Source: Candidatus Falkowbacteria bacterium RIFOXYC2_FULL_48_21
GTDB lineage: Bacteria > Patescibacteriota > Patescibacteriia > UBA11705 > JABHMO01
Direction of reading: 5' to 3'
Assembly: GCA_001778275.1 (NCBI GenBank)
Contig: MFGM01000074.1
Location: forward strand, 1-14,805
DNA length: 14,805 nucleotides
The position numbers were made by a program, and so were the translations under genes. Below are positions 1 through 5,622 of the stretch, piece by piece; the stretch's first letter is position 1; the number at the start of each line of letters is the position of its first letter. The notes below the pieces were generated by a model. That model ran no database searches. It was not told the DNA's origin and saw only the letters and a list, made by a program, of their open reading frames with translations.

Positions 1-165
1 GATCGTAAAGACGGTGTGCCGCGACGTTGGTTTGCGCGAAACCGGATTTTTCGAATTACCGGAAAAGATTCATCGCGCTACCTGTACTTGTTCCGTGAAA
101 AAGATGGGGACGAATGGCTATCTCGATTGCCGCTTGAAGGACGTGGAATGCAAATTGTTTGTTAA
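1..165 (+). CDS. C-terminal fragment of an unidentified protein
   Basis: An open frame enters from the left edge in frame 1 and ends at TAA 163-165, giving the last 54 residues of a protein. The tail is rich in basic and aromatic residues (PRRWFARNR, then SSRYLYLF) and ends in GMQIVC. I recognise no family, and the start lies outside the window. A strong intrinsic terminator begins 8 bases after the stop, which supports this as a real gene end and separates it from the tRNA transcription unit. The function is not assignable from this fragment. Confidence 0.6.
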   Translation, partial: DRKDGVPRRWFARNRIFRITGKDSSRYLYLFREKDGDEWLSRLPLEGRGMQIVC

Positions 166-172
166 TTAGCAC

Positions 173-200
173 AAAAAGGCCTTGCCACGCAAGGCCTTTT
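173..200 (+). terminator. Intrinsic terminator after the partial gene
   Basis: A perfect inverted repeat AAAAGGCCTTGC / GCAAGGCCTTTT with a 3-base loop (CAC) sits 8 bases after the stop codon. The T-rich right arm provides the U-tract on the plus strand. Confidence 0.85.
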
Positions 201-216
201 ATCGTGTTTTGCCCAT

Positions 217-245
217 TTGACTTGTGATTAAATGTGCGCTATTAT
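217..245 (+). promoter_or_regulatory. Promoter for tRNA-Thr/rpmG unit
   Basis: TTGACT (217-222), a 17-base spacer, then TATTAT (240-245). Predicted transcription start is about 251-253, just before the first partial tRNA copy at 257. The partial 5' copy, the intact tRNA, the displaced 3' copy and probably rpmG would therefore lie on one primary transcript. Confidence 0.65.
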
Positions 246-256
246 TGGGCTACTGC

Positions 257-305
257 GCCACCCTAGCTTTCTCCTTCGCCCTTCGATTAGCTCAGGGCTT
301 CGGAG
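257..305 (+). repeat. Partial 5' copy of tRNA-Thr with hairpin insertion
   Basis: Bases 257-268 repeat the first 12 bases of the intact tRNA-Thr (GCCACCCTAGCT: acceptor strand plus start of the D-arm). The match then stops and a stem-loop follows: CTCC 271-274 with GGAG 302-305, a 3x3 internal loop, and GCCCT 278-282 with AGGGC 294-298. A second small stem, GGAC/GTCC, follows at 305-315. No anticodon arm can be found, so this is not a functional tRNA gene. Confidence 0.7.
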
Positions 306-329
306 GACGCTGTCCGTCATTAGTTATAT

Positions 330-402
330 GCCACCCTAGCTCAGCTGGTAGAGCAACAGTTTTGTAAACTGTGGGTCGTCGGTTCGAATCCGACGGGTGG
401 CT
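330..402 (+). tRNA. tRNA-Thr(TGT)
   Basis: The full cloverleaf can be folded by eye. The acceptor pairs GCCACCC (330-336) with GGGTGGC (395-401). The D-arm reads GCTC...GAGC. The anticodon stem ACAGT/ACTGT carries loop TTTGTAA, so the anticodon is TGT (threonine, ACA codons). The T-arm is GTCGG-TTCGAAT-CCGAC. The discriminator is T and CCA is not encoded, so a CCA-adding enzyme would be needed. It lies upstream of rpmG, a common pairing of a translation RNA with a ribosomal protein gene. Partial copies of the same tRNA lie on both sides. Confidence 0.95.
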
Positions 403-437
403 CTGTACTACTTCCTATAAAAATGGATGTGGGCTTG

Positions 438-531
438 CCCCGCACCCGAACGTAGAGAGTGGTGCGGGGTCGTCGGTTCCGCGCCGAAGGACGCGCTCGT
501 CCTGTGGCGAGAAATCCGACGGGTGGCTCCA
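438..531 (+). repeat. Displaced 3' half of tRNA-Thr, with encoded CCA and hairpin in T-loop
   Basis: Bases 467-479 and 511-529 repeat the 3' part of tRNA-Thr (intact copy 373-403). The T-loop is split by about 31 bases (480-510) that fold as CGCC 482-485 with GGCG 506-509 and GGACG 489-493 with CGTCC 498-502. This copy ends GGGTGGC-T-CCA (521-531), so it encodes the CCA that the intact tRNA lacks. In front of it, and overlapping its first bases, is a separate 9-bp stem CCCCGCACC/GGTGCGGGG (438-446, 461-469) with a 14-base loop. No 5' half is attached, so it is a remnant or a tRNA-like element, not a tRNA gene. Confidence 0.75.
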
Positions 532-561
532 CTTAATAATGTTAATCAAGCGAATCAAGGT

Positions 562-717
562 ATGTCACAAGATAACATGATCAAACTCCAATGCACCGAA
601 TGCCGCACGGTGAATTACAATTCTCGCCGCAACAAGAAGACGATCAAGGCGAAAATTGAGTTGAAGAAATATTGCAAGCAATGCAAAAAGCATAGCGCGC
701 ACAAGGAAGTCAAATAA
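562..717 (+). CDS. rpmG: Large ribosomal subunit protein bL33
   Basis: A 51-residue protein of the usual bL33 length. It begins MSQDNMIKLQCTEC and carries two CxxC pairs (C11/C14 and C38/C41) that would bind one zinc ion, so this is the zinc-containing form. The basic middle (NSRRNKKTIKAK) is typical of rRNA contact. The start at 562 is preferred over 577 because the MSQDNxIKLQC opening is typical of the family. AAGG lies only 1 base before it, too close for a normal Shine-Dalgarno, so initiation may be SD-independent. An in-frame upstream extension to about 427 would run through the tRNA remnant and is rejected. It is probably co-transcribed with tRNA-Thr. Confidence 0.95.
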   Translation: MSQDNMIKLQCTECRTVNYNSRRNKKTIKAKIELKKYCKQCKKHSAHKEVK

Positions 718-733
718 ACCAAGGAGGTTTTTA

Positions 734-1054
734 ATGGCAAAGAAGTCAGCGCTTCCGGCAACACATTTTCTCCCCAAGGGCATGACGTTGAAACAGTACG
801 AAGAGGCGTGTGGAGAAAGGCACAGTCTTACTTGTCCAAAATGTCAAAAGCGGCTGGCTTATCGTGAGAAGTTTTTGGAGTTGGGAATGAAAATATTCCA
901 AGAACAAACCACGGTGCTTTGCCTGAACTGTCTTTCGCTCGTTGAAGTCAAGACGGGGAGAATCGTTCCCAGCGAGCCTATGGGTTCGTCGCTTCGCGGT
1001 GAAGACGTTATCGGCATGTCCGGCGCGGACGGGTATGGGCCGCTCGAGGCGTGA
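734..1054 (+). CDS. Hypothetical zinc-ribbon protein downstream of rpmG
   Basis: A 106-residue protein with a strong Shine-Dalgarno (AAGGAGG, 721-727, 6 bases before ATG). Two CxxC pairs (CPKC at 34-37 and CLNC at 63-66), about 25 residues apart, form a probable four-cysteine zinc ribbon. The N-terminus is short and basic, and the C-terminal third (from about residue 78) is glycine-rich and low in predicted structure. It starts 17 bases after the bL33 stop and is followed by a strong terminator, so it is the last gene of the tRNA-Thr/rpmG unit. The context suggests a role near translation or RNA binding, but that is inference. I do not recognise the family. Confidence 0.75.
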   Translation: MAKKSALPATHFLPKGMTLKQYEEACGERHSLTCPKCQKRLAYREKFLELGMKIFQEQTTVLCLNCLSLVEVKTGRIVPSEPMGSSLRGEDVIGMSGADGYGPLEA

Positions 1055-1062
1055 GCGGCAAC

Positions 1063-1091
1063 AAGTCGCCTTGCCATGGCAGGCGACTTTT
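1063..1091 (+). terminator. Intrinsic terminator of the rpmG unit
   Basis: A 9-bp perfect stem AAGTCGCCT/AGGCGACTT with a 9-base loop (itself containing the palindrome CCATGG), ending in a T-run. It lies 8 bases after the stop of the zinc-ribbon gene. Confidence 0.85.
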
Positions 1092-1095
1092 AATA

Positions 1096-1124
1096 TTGAC
1101 AAATGATTATCGAATTGCTATGGT
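1096..1124 (+). promoter_or_regulatory. Promoter of the small gene at 1179
   Basis: Consensus TTGACA (1096-1101), a 17-base spacer, and TATGGT (1119-1124) preceded by TG at -15/-14 (TGC-TATGGT), an extended -10. TAAAAT at 1124-1129 would need a 22-base spacer and is less likely to be the -10. Confidence 0.65.
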
Positions 1125-1178
1125 AAAATTGCGTCAAATAGGCGCAAGCGTTCAATAAATTAAAGGAGAATGCGACAC

Positions 1179-1460
1179 ATGTTGAATGGCAAGGAAATGT
1201 TGCTTGTAATGAGAAACGCCAACCCGGCCCAGATTGATGATTCGAAGCCTTGGAAAAAGCCCGATGAGGTACCGGAAGCGGCGGATGTGATCGTTTTTGT
1301 CGGTCAGTTGGGAAGGGTGAAAACCTTTCCCGTCAGCAAGTGGGACAAGGCGGTTGACCGCCGATTTATGAAGGTTAAAGGCTTGCGCTGGGATGATAAG
1401 ATAGGGCGTTGGTGCTCAAACGGTGATTTGGGCAAGGGGAAGTGCGTCATCAACGTGTAA
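1179..1460 (+). CDS. Hypothetical protein, single-gene unit
   Basis: A 93-residue protein from the ATG at 1179. An in-frame ATG at 1170 lies only 1 base after AGGAG (1164-1168), too close to be used, whereas 1179 is 10 bases away. The protein is mixed alpha/beta in character, with a hydrophobic strand (ADVIVFVGQLG) and a basic, tryptophan-containing C-terminal half (KVKGLRWDDKIGRWC). No signal peptide, membrane segment or recognisable catalytic motif is visible. It has its own promoter and terminator, so it is an independent transcription unit. Function unknown. Confidence 0.75.
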   Translation: MLNGKEMLLVMRNANPAQIDDSKPWKKPDEVPEAADVIVFVGQLGRVKTFPVSKWDKAVDRRFMKVKGLRWDDKIGRWCSNGDLGKGKCVINV

Positions 1461-1477
1461 GTCCAAGTTAAGCAACA

Positions 1478-1503
1478 AGGCTCCGTCGCCACGGAGCTTT
1501 TTT
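1478..1503 (+). terminator. Intrinsic terminator
   Basis: Stem GCTCCGT/ACGGAGC (1480-1486, 1491-1497) with tetraloop CGCC, followed by six or more T residues. It closes the 1179-1460 gene. Confidence 0.9.
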
Positions 1504-1519
1504 ATTTCAAGCTAATGTA

Positions 1520-1582
1520 GGGATTGATTGCCTGCCTCGCATTGACCCACATTGTTGCGAGTCAAGGCGGGCAATCAATCCC
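1520..1582. repeat. Long intergenic hairpin with swapped inner segments
   Basis: A 17-bp stem with one G-T pair joins 1520-1536 to 1566-1582 (outer arms GGGATTGATTGCC / GGCAATCAATCCC). Inside it, TCGCA (1537-1541) matches TGCGA (1556-1560), and TTGAC (1542-1546) matches GTCAA (1561-1565). The right-hand segments are in the wrong order to extend the stem. No T-run follows, so it is not a second terminator. It lies between a terminator and the promoter of the membrane protein. A relic of a palindromic mobile element is one possible origin. Confidence 0.75.
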
Positions 1583-1596
1583 GACGTTGAGGGATT

Positions 1597-1624
1597 TTGA
1601 TTATTTACCTTTTTATCCTATAAT
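1597..1624 (+). promoter_or_regulatory. Promoter of the glycan locus; likely leaderless transcript
   Basis: TTGATT (1597-1602), a 16-base spacer, then a perfect TATAAT (1619-1624). The predicted start point (about 1631-1633) coincides with the ATG at 1633, so the mRNA would have essentially no leader. Confidence 0.65.
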
Positions 1625-1632
1625 TGAATGGT

Positions 1633-3294
1633 ATGGAAAAGTTAAGCACGAAAGTCAAGGTTCTGCTGGGGGCCGTTATGGTTGTTTTTTTCGTGTTGTA
1701 CGGCAGTTTTTTCTTTTTGAATACTTTTCAGTCGGCGCAAGACAGGGATGATCATTTGATTTTTAACTGGCCGGATGAAATGGCGAACAGCGCCTTTATC
1801 GGTCAATTTGTTGATTCCGGCAAGTTTAGCTTGCCGGAAGAGTTGAATAGTGCCGTCGGTAATATCATTCATCCGCGCAGTACGAACGTGCGCGCCGATG
1901 GCGAGATTGTGCCGGCCGCTTTTTTAGGTTTCACGATTGTTTATGGATTGCTGGCCAAGCTGGTTGGCTTATTCGCCGTTAACTTTTTAACACCCCTGTT
2001 CGGCGTGCTCGCGGCGTTGGCGTTATTTGGTTTAGCGCGAAACGTATTTGGCGTGCGCGCCGGGTTGATAAGTTTTATTTTGTGTTTGACGCTGGGAACC
2101 TTGCACTATTATTCGTCGCTAGTCATGTTGCCAAACGTTTTTTTTGTGTTTTGCGCGCTGGCCGGATTTTATTTTCTTTCAAATTGCGGCCGGGAGGGAA
2201 AAAATTATCAATTACTTTTTGTCGGTTTTTTCCTGGCATTGTCCGCGATTACGCGACCGATGGAAGCGATTTGGTTGGTGTTGCCGCTCATCGTTTGCGT
2301 GTTTGTTTATCGCGACGGATTCGCGTCGGCGAAGTTTTTGCTCATCTTGGTTGGCGCGATCTTGCCTGTCGGCCTATTCTTGTATTATAACTATCAAACG
2401 TATGGCGCGATTTTCGCGTCCGGATATTTGCAAGGCGACGCCACGTCACTGCTCGGCGGTTTGCCACCGGAAGTGGCGCATGGCGGAGCCGTGCCGGCTT
2501 GGCGAAATTATTTGCGATTGGCGTTTGCGCCTTTTGGTTTTTATGAACGAACGATTTGGAGTAATGTTTATAATTTTATAATCAAACTGCTTTGGCCGTA
2601 CTTGACTTTGTTTGGCGTTGGCCTCACCTGCTGGTTCGTGGATCGTTTTAAGCAAAAAACGACAAAGGAACAGTTCGTGTTCATCGTTTCAGGATTGATG
2701 ATAAGCGTGTTTTTGATAATTTATTACGGCAGTTGGAAATTTGCCGACGCGTTGGTGGTTGACAATAACACAATCAGCAATTCGTTTGCCCGATACTGGC
2801 TGCCGATTCATTTATTTTTTATCCCGATTGTCGCATACGCGATTGATGTTACTTGGCAGTGGAAATGGCCGGTCGCGCTCAAATATGCCGGGGCGTCGGT
2901 TGTCGTGGTTGGCCTGATGTTGTTTTCATTCCGTCTAACATATCTAACGCCCGGCGACGGATTGATTGCGCAAGGCGGTGTTATGAAATCATATTATGAA
3001 CGGTACGATGTTGTGAAAAAACTGATTGTTCCAGACTCGATCATCATATTCGATCGAACGGACAAGTTATTTTTTCCTGAATATCGGTTGGTTGATTTCA
3101 ACTACAATTACCAGATATTCCCGCAGTTAAAAAAAGTTATCAACAAGTTCCCGGTTTACTATTTGAGCTACTTGCCGGACGAGTTGATTGGAAAAATTAA
3201 TGCGGAAAAGCTTGATAATTTAGGCTTAAAACTGGAAAAGTTTGCTTCGGTTGACAATGAGTATGAGCTGCTTCGGCTGGTGGAAATCAAATAG
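1633..3294 (+). CDS. Polytopic membrane protein, GT-C glycosyltransferase-like
   Basis: A 553-residue integral membrane protein. One TM helix lies at about 8-30, followed by an outside loop with WPDE (46-49). Roughly ten more hydrophobic segments run to about residue 430, and a soluble C-terminal domain of about 120 residues follows. An acidic pair in the first loop after TM1 is the usual catalytic/metal signature of GT-C enzymes that use lipid-phosphate sugars (PMT/ArnT type). TRPME (207-211) and FARYWLP further on also fit that architecture. It heads a glycosyltransferase cluster, so sugar transfer to a surface glycan or protein is likely; donor and acceptor are unknown. A TTG at 1624 in the same frame overlaps the -10 box and is rejected as start. 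There is no Shine-Dalgarno. Confidence 0.8.
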   Translation: MEKLSTKVKVLLGAVMVVFFVLYGSFFFLNTFQSAQDRDDHLIFNWPDEMANSAFIGQFVDSGKFSLPEELNSAVGNIIHPRSTNVRADGEIVPAAFLGFTIVYGLLAKLVGLFAVNFLTPLFGVLAALALFGLARNVFGVRAGLISFILCLTLGTLHYYSSLVMLPNVFFVFCALAGFYFLSNCGREGKNYQLLFVGFFLALSAITRPMEAIWLVLPLIVCVFVYRDGFASAKFLLILVGAILPVGLFLYYNYQTYGAIFASGYLQGDATSLLGGLPPEVAHGGAVPAWRNYLRLAFAPFGFYERTIWSNVYNFIIKLLWPYLTLFGVGLTCWFVDRFKQKTTKEQFVFIVSGLMISVFLIIYYGSWKFADALVVDNNTISNSFARYWLPIHLFFIPIVAYAIDVTWQWKWPVALKYAGASVVVVGLMLFSFRLTYLTPGDGLIAQGGVMKSYYERYDVVKKLIVPDSIIIFDRTDKLFFPEYRLVDFNYNYQIFPQLKKVINKFPVYYLSYLPDELIGKINAEKLDNLGLKLEKFASVDNEYELLRLVEIK

Positions 3295-3299
3295 TGGAT

Positions 3300-3328
3300 T
3301 TGCAATTTTCTGATAAATTAGCTAAAAT
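3300..3328 (+). promoter_or_regulatory. Promoter of the SDR gene
   Basis: TTGCAA (3300-3305), a 17-base spacer, TAAAAT (3323-3328). It starts 6 bases after the stop of the membrane protein. The leader to ATG 3359 is about 24 bases and has no Shine-Dalgarno. Confidence 0.6.
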
Positions 3329-3358
3329 ATACAAATAAAACTCATAAAAAATTCTTTT

Positions 3359-4363
3359 ATGGAAAGAAGAAAAAATGTTTTAGTTATCGGCGGCGCGGGC
3401 TTTATCGGTTCGCATCTGTGCGAGCGGCTTTTGGCCGAAGCGAACGTGATCTGCCTTGATAACTTTATTACCAGCGGCGAGGGCAACATCAACCATTTGC
3501 TTCGTGCGGCGAATTTTAAATTTGTAAAAGCGGACATCACCCAGCCGATTGATCTTGAAACGATCAAGGATTTGGATATTTTTCAGCTAAAAGTTTTCGG
3601 TATCAAAGAGGTGTATTTCATGGCTTGTCCCACGTCCGTGGCAAATTTTGAGAAACTGAAAAAGCAAACCATTCTGGCGCAAACGGTCGGCTTGATTAAC
3701 GCGCTTGAAATCGCTGTGCGCTATCAGGCCAAGTTTTTGCAAGCATCCTCTTCCGTTGTTTACGGGCAAGTGGAACGTGGCGCGTTTGTTGCGGAAGATT
3801 ATCGCGGAGCGATGGACATGCTTGATGCGCGCGCTTGTTATGACGAAGGCAAGCGTTACGCCGAATCGGTTGTTGATGTTTATCGCGCCGTGCACAATCT
3901 GGACACGAAAATCGCGCGTATTTTTCGCACGTACGGTCCGCGTATGTTGCTCAAGGATGGGCAAATGGTGCCTGATTTTATCATGAGCGCGCTCGAAAAT
4001 AAGGACTTGGTGATTTACGGCAACAAAGATTTTCAAACTTCGCTTTGTTATGTCAGCGATATCGTGGAGGGATGTATCAAGCTCATGGAATCGCAAATCA
4101 ATGAGCCGGTTAATCTTGGCAGTACGGACATTTTCTTGTTAAGGAATGTTTCAGAAAAGATTATTGAATTGACCGGGTCTAATTCCAAGATTAAATTCGA
4201 AAAGGCCAAGTTGTTCATGCGTGAATTGGCCTTGCCGAATATTAACAAGATCCGCGAAGAGCTTGGTTGGCTGCCGGTGATCACGCTTGAAGAAGGTTTG
4301 CGTAAGACGGTGGATTATACCAAGGCGCATAAAGATCTTTTGACGTTTAGTAAGGAAATTTAG
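3359..4363 (+). CDS. Extended SDR, UDP-glucuronate decarboxylase-like paralogue
   Basis: A 334-residue NAD-dependent sugar-nucleotide epimerase/dehydratase. It has the Rossmann motif GGAGFIG (11-17), an acidic residue D34 ending strand 2 (NAD rather than NADP), and the catalytic YDEGK (Y161, K165) in the ACYDEGKR context typical of UDP-glucuronate decarboxylases (UXS). IFRTYGPRM follows. The window also holds a canonical UXS at 14155. Compared with that gene, the STSEVYG catalytic loop here reads SSSVVYG, so the Glu used in decarboxylation by the ArnA/UXS enzymes is Val133. The CPASP loop is also diverged. It could therefore be an epimerase or another SDR activity built on a UXS scaffold. It probably supplies a nucleotide sugar to the downstream glycosyltransferases. 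Confidence 0.85.
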   Translation: MERRKNVLVIGGAGFIGSHLCERLLAEANVICLDNFITSGEGNINHLLRAANFKFVKADITQPIDLETIKDLDIFQLKVFGIKEVYFMACPTSVANFEKLKKQTILAQTVGLINALEIAVRYQAKFLQASSSVVYGQVERGAFVAEDYRGAMDMLDARACYDEGKRYAESVVDVYRAVHNLDTKIARIFRTYGPRMLLKDGQMVPDFIMSALENKDLVIYGNKDFQTSLCYVSDIVEGCIKLMESQINEPVNLGSTDIFLLRNVSEKIIELTGSNSKIKFEKAKLFMRELALPNINKIREELGWLPVITLEEGLRKTVDYTKAHKDLLTFSKEI

Positions 4364-4371
4364 GGTAAGCG

Positions 4372-4413
4372 CAAGTCCAAAGTCTAAAGTGCAAAGTCAA
4401 AAGTCAGAAGCAC
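4372..4413. repeat. Degenerate heptamer array (AAAGTCN)
   Basis: About six 7-base units run in tandem: CAAGTCC, AAAGTCT, AAAGTGC, AAAGTCA, AAAGTCA, GAAGCAC. The phase continues more weakly to about 4427 (AAGGCGC, AAGAGTA). It begins 8 bases after the SDR stop codon and contains no gene. Confidence 0.75.
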
Positions 4414-4458
4414 AAGGCGCAAGAGTAAACGCAGACTTGATTCGGGGATCGTTTCATT

Positions 4459-4490
4459 GCTTCTATGTTTTCATGTTTATATGCTTCTAT
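4459..4490 (+). repeat. Octamer array carrying start codons
   Basis: Four 8-base units run in tandem: GCTTCTAT, GTTTTCAT, GTTTATAT, GCTTCTAT. Each unit junction makes an ATG, at 4465, 4473, 4481 and 4489. Because 8 is not a multiple of 3, these ATGs cover all three frames, and the last is the likely start of the GT2 gene. Confidence 0.8.
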
Positions 4491-5154
4491 GAATGCTTGT
4501 GTTGTGGTCCCGGCGTACAATGAAGAAAAAAGGATCGGCGAAGTGCTCGCGGAGTTGGTTAAGCTTGAAATACCGATTGTTGTGGTTGATGACGGTTCGA
4601 GCGATGAAACGGCGCAAGTGGCTGGGCGTTTCAATGTGATAGTGGCGCGGCACATGGTTAATCTTGGCCAGGGCGCGGCGCTGCGAACGGGCACGGAGTT
4701 GGCGATGAAGCTTGGATTTGAAACGATTATGCATTTTGACGCGGACGGACAACATGACGTGGAAATAATCCGGCCAATGCTTGACGCTTTGGCGAAGAAT
4801 GAGCATGATGTGATTTTCGCTTCGAGATTTCTGGGAGAAAAGTTGGTGATGCCGACTTACAAAAAAGTGATTTTGATTGCCGCCAAGATATTCGGTCGAG
4901 TTTTTTTGCAAATTAAGTTTACCGATCCGCAAAGCGGACTGCGCGCGTTTACCGCCGCGGCGTACCATTCTCTGCGCTGGCGCGCCAATGACTTTCGTCA
5001 TTGCACGGAAATTTTGATTAACGTCGCGCGTTCTGATTTACGCTGGCGCGAGTTGCCCACGATCGTGCGTTATGACTCCTATTCCACGGCCAAGGCCAAG
5101 CGCCCGCAGATGAGAATGGCGTGGAAGATGTTGATGGAGGCGTTGTTCAGATAG
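4489..5154 (+). CDS. GT2 glycosyltransferase, dolichyl-phosphate-mannose-synthase-like
   Basis: A 221-residue soluble GT-A fold enzyme. The opening CVVVPAYNEE is the usual family start. DDGSSDE (34-40) binds the nucleotide, and DADGQH (84-89) holds the DxD metal site. TDPQSGLRAF is characteristic of the DPM/DPG synthase-like branch. These enzymes usually transfer a sugar from a nucleotide donor to a polyprenyl phosphate at the cytoplasmic face. It lacks the C-terminal membrane helices of larger members, and the next gene encodes a small DUF2304 membrane protein, a common neighbour of this GT2 type that may anchor it. The start at 4489 is chosen because it gives the canonical N-terminus; ATG 4465 would add eight residues encoded by the octamer repeat. 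Confidence 0.88.
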   Translation: MNACVVVPAYNEEKRIGEVLAELVKLEIPIVVVDDGSSDETAQVAGRFNVIVARHMVNLGQGAALRTGTELAMKLGFETIMHFDADGQHDVEIIRPMLDALAKNEHDVIFASRFLGEKLVMPTYKKVILIAAKIFGRVFLQIKFTDPQSGLRAFTAAAYHSLRWRANDFRHCTEILINVARSDLRWRELPTIVRYDSYSTAKAKRPQMRMAWKMLMEALFR

Positions 5155-5256
5155 AAAGAGCGTCGCGGTCATTCGAGATGGGCACCACGAATCACGCGTG
5201 AGCAACGGTTCCGCGGAAAAACGCTAAACCATACGCAAAAAACGCGAACTCTAAAT

Positions 5257-5622
5257 ATGTCATTATTCCAAACAATTATCATCCTCGCCTCCCTCGGGTT
5301 TGTTATTCGGGCGTTGGTGAGGTGCGTGAAGAAGCAAATTTCGCTTTGGTTGTTTTTGTTGTGGACGACGCTGTGGGCGGGCGTGGTGATTGTCGCGATT
5401 TATCCGGTGATAATCAATCGACTGGCTGACTTTGTCGGCGTGGGACGTGGCGTGGATTTGATTATTTATGTGGCGATCGGCGTAATTGTTTACATTTTAT
5501 TCAAACAACAAATTCGAGTTGGTAAAGTGGAAAAAGATCTGGCGCAGATGGTGCAAACTAAGGCCGTGGATGAGGCGTTTAACTTAGTCGCAAAAGAGAA
5601 GGGAAGTGATAAAGAAATATGA
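5257..5622 (+). CDS. DUF2304 family small membrane protein
   Basis: A 121-residue protein with three hydrophobic segments (about 3-21, 28-50 and 65-86) followed by a charged, coiled-coil-like tail. The pattern of KKQISLWLFLLW, then a short loop and GVGRGVDLIIY, then a TM helix and a lysine/glutamate-rich end matches DUF2304 as I know it. Members usually sit beside GT2 polyprenyl-phosphate glycosyltransferases, as here, and are thought to help with membrane association or with lipid-linked sugar handling; the molecular role is not established. Its stop overlaps the next start by 4 bases (ATGA), indicating translational coupling. No Shine-Dalgarno is seen. The 102 bases before it hold no clear promoter, only a 10-base palindrome TCACGCGTGA (5192-5201). 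Confidence 0.85.
   Translation: MSLFQTIIILASLGFVIRALVRCVKKQISLWLFLLWTTLWAGVVIVAIYPVIINRLADFVGVGRGVDLIIYVAIGVIVYILFKQQIRVGKVEKDLAQMVQTKAVDEAFNLVAKEKGSDKEI

Noticed and set aside
467..531. A second functional tRNA gene or an intron-containing tRNA-Thr
   Set aside because: No 5' acceptor strand, D-arm or anticodon arm adjoins it, and the intact tRNA at 330-402 is complete without splicing.
341..532. Minus-strand frame with repeated PPVGF segments
   Set aside because: The repetition is only the translated tRNA-Thr duplication read on the wrong strand.
427..561. Upstream extension of rpmG
   Set aside because: The added residues would come from the displaced tRNA copy and its hairpin, and bL33 is complete from 562.
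1520..1582. Second terminator for the 1179 gene
   Set aside because: A canonical terminator already lies at 1478-1503, and no T-run follows this hairpin on either strand.
1624..1632. TTG start for the GT-C-like protein
   Set aside because: It begins on the last base of the TATAAT box, upstream of the likely transcription start; ATG 1633 is in frame.
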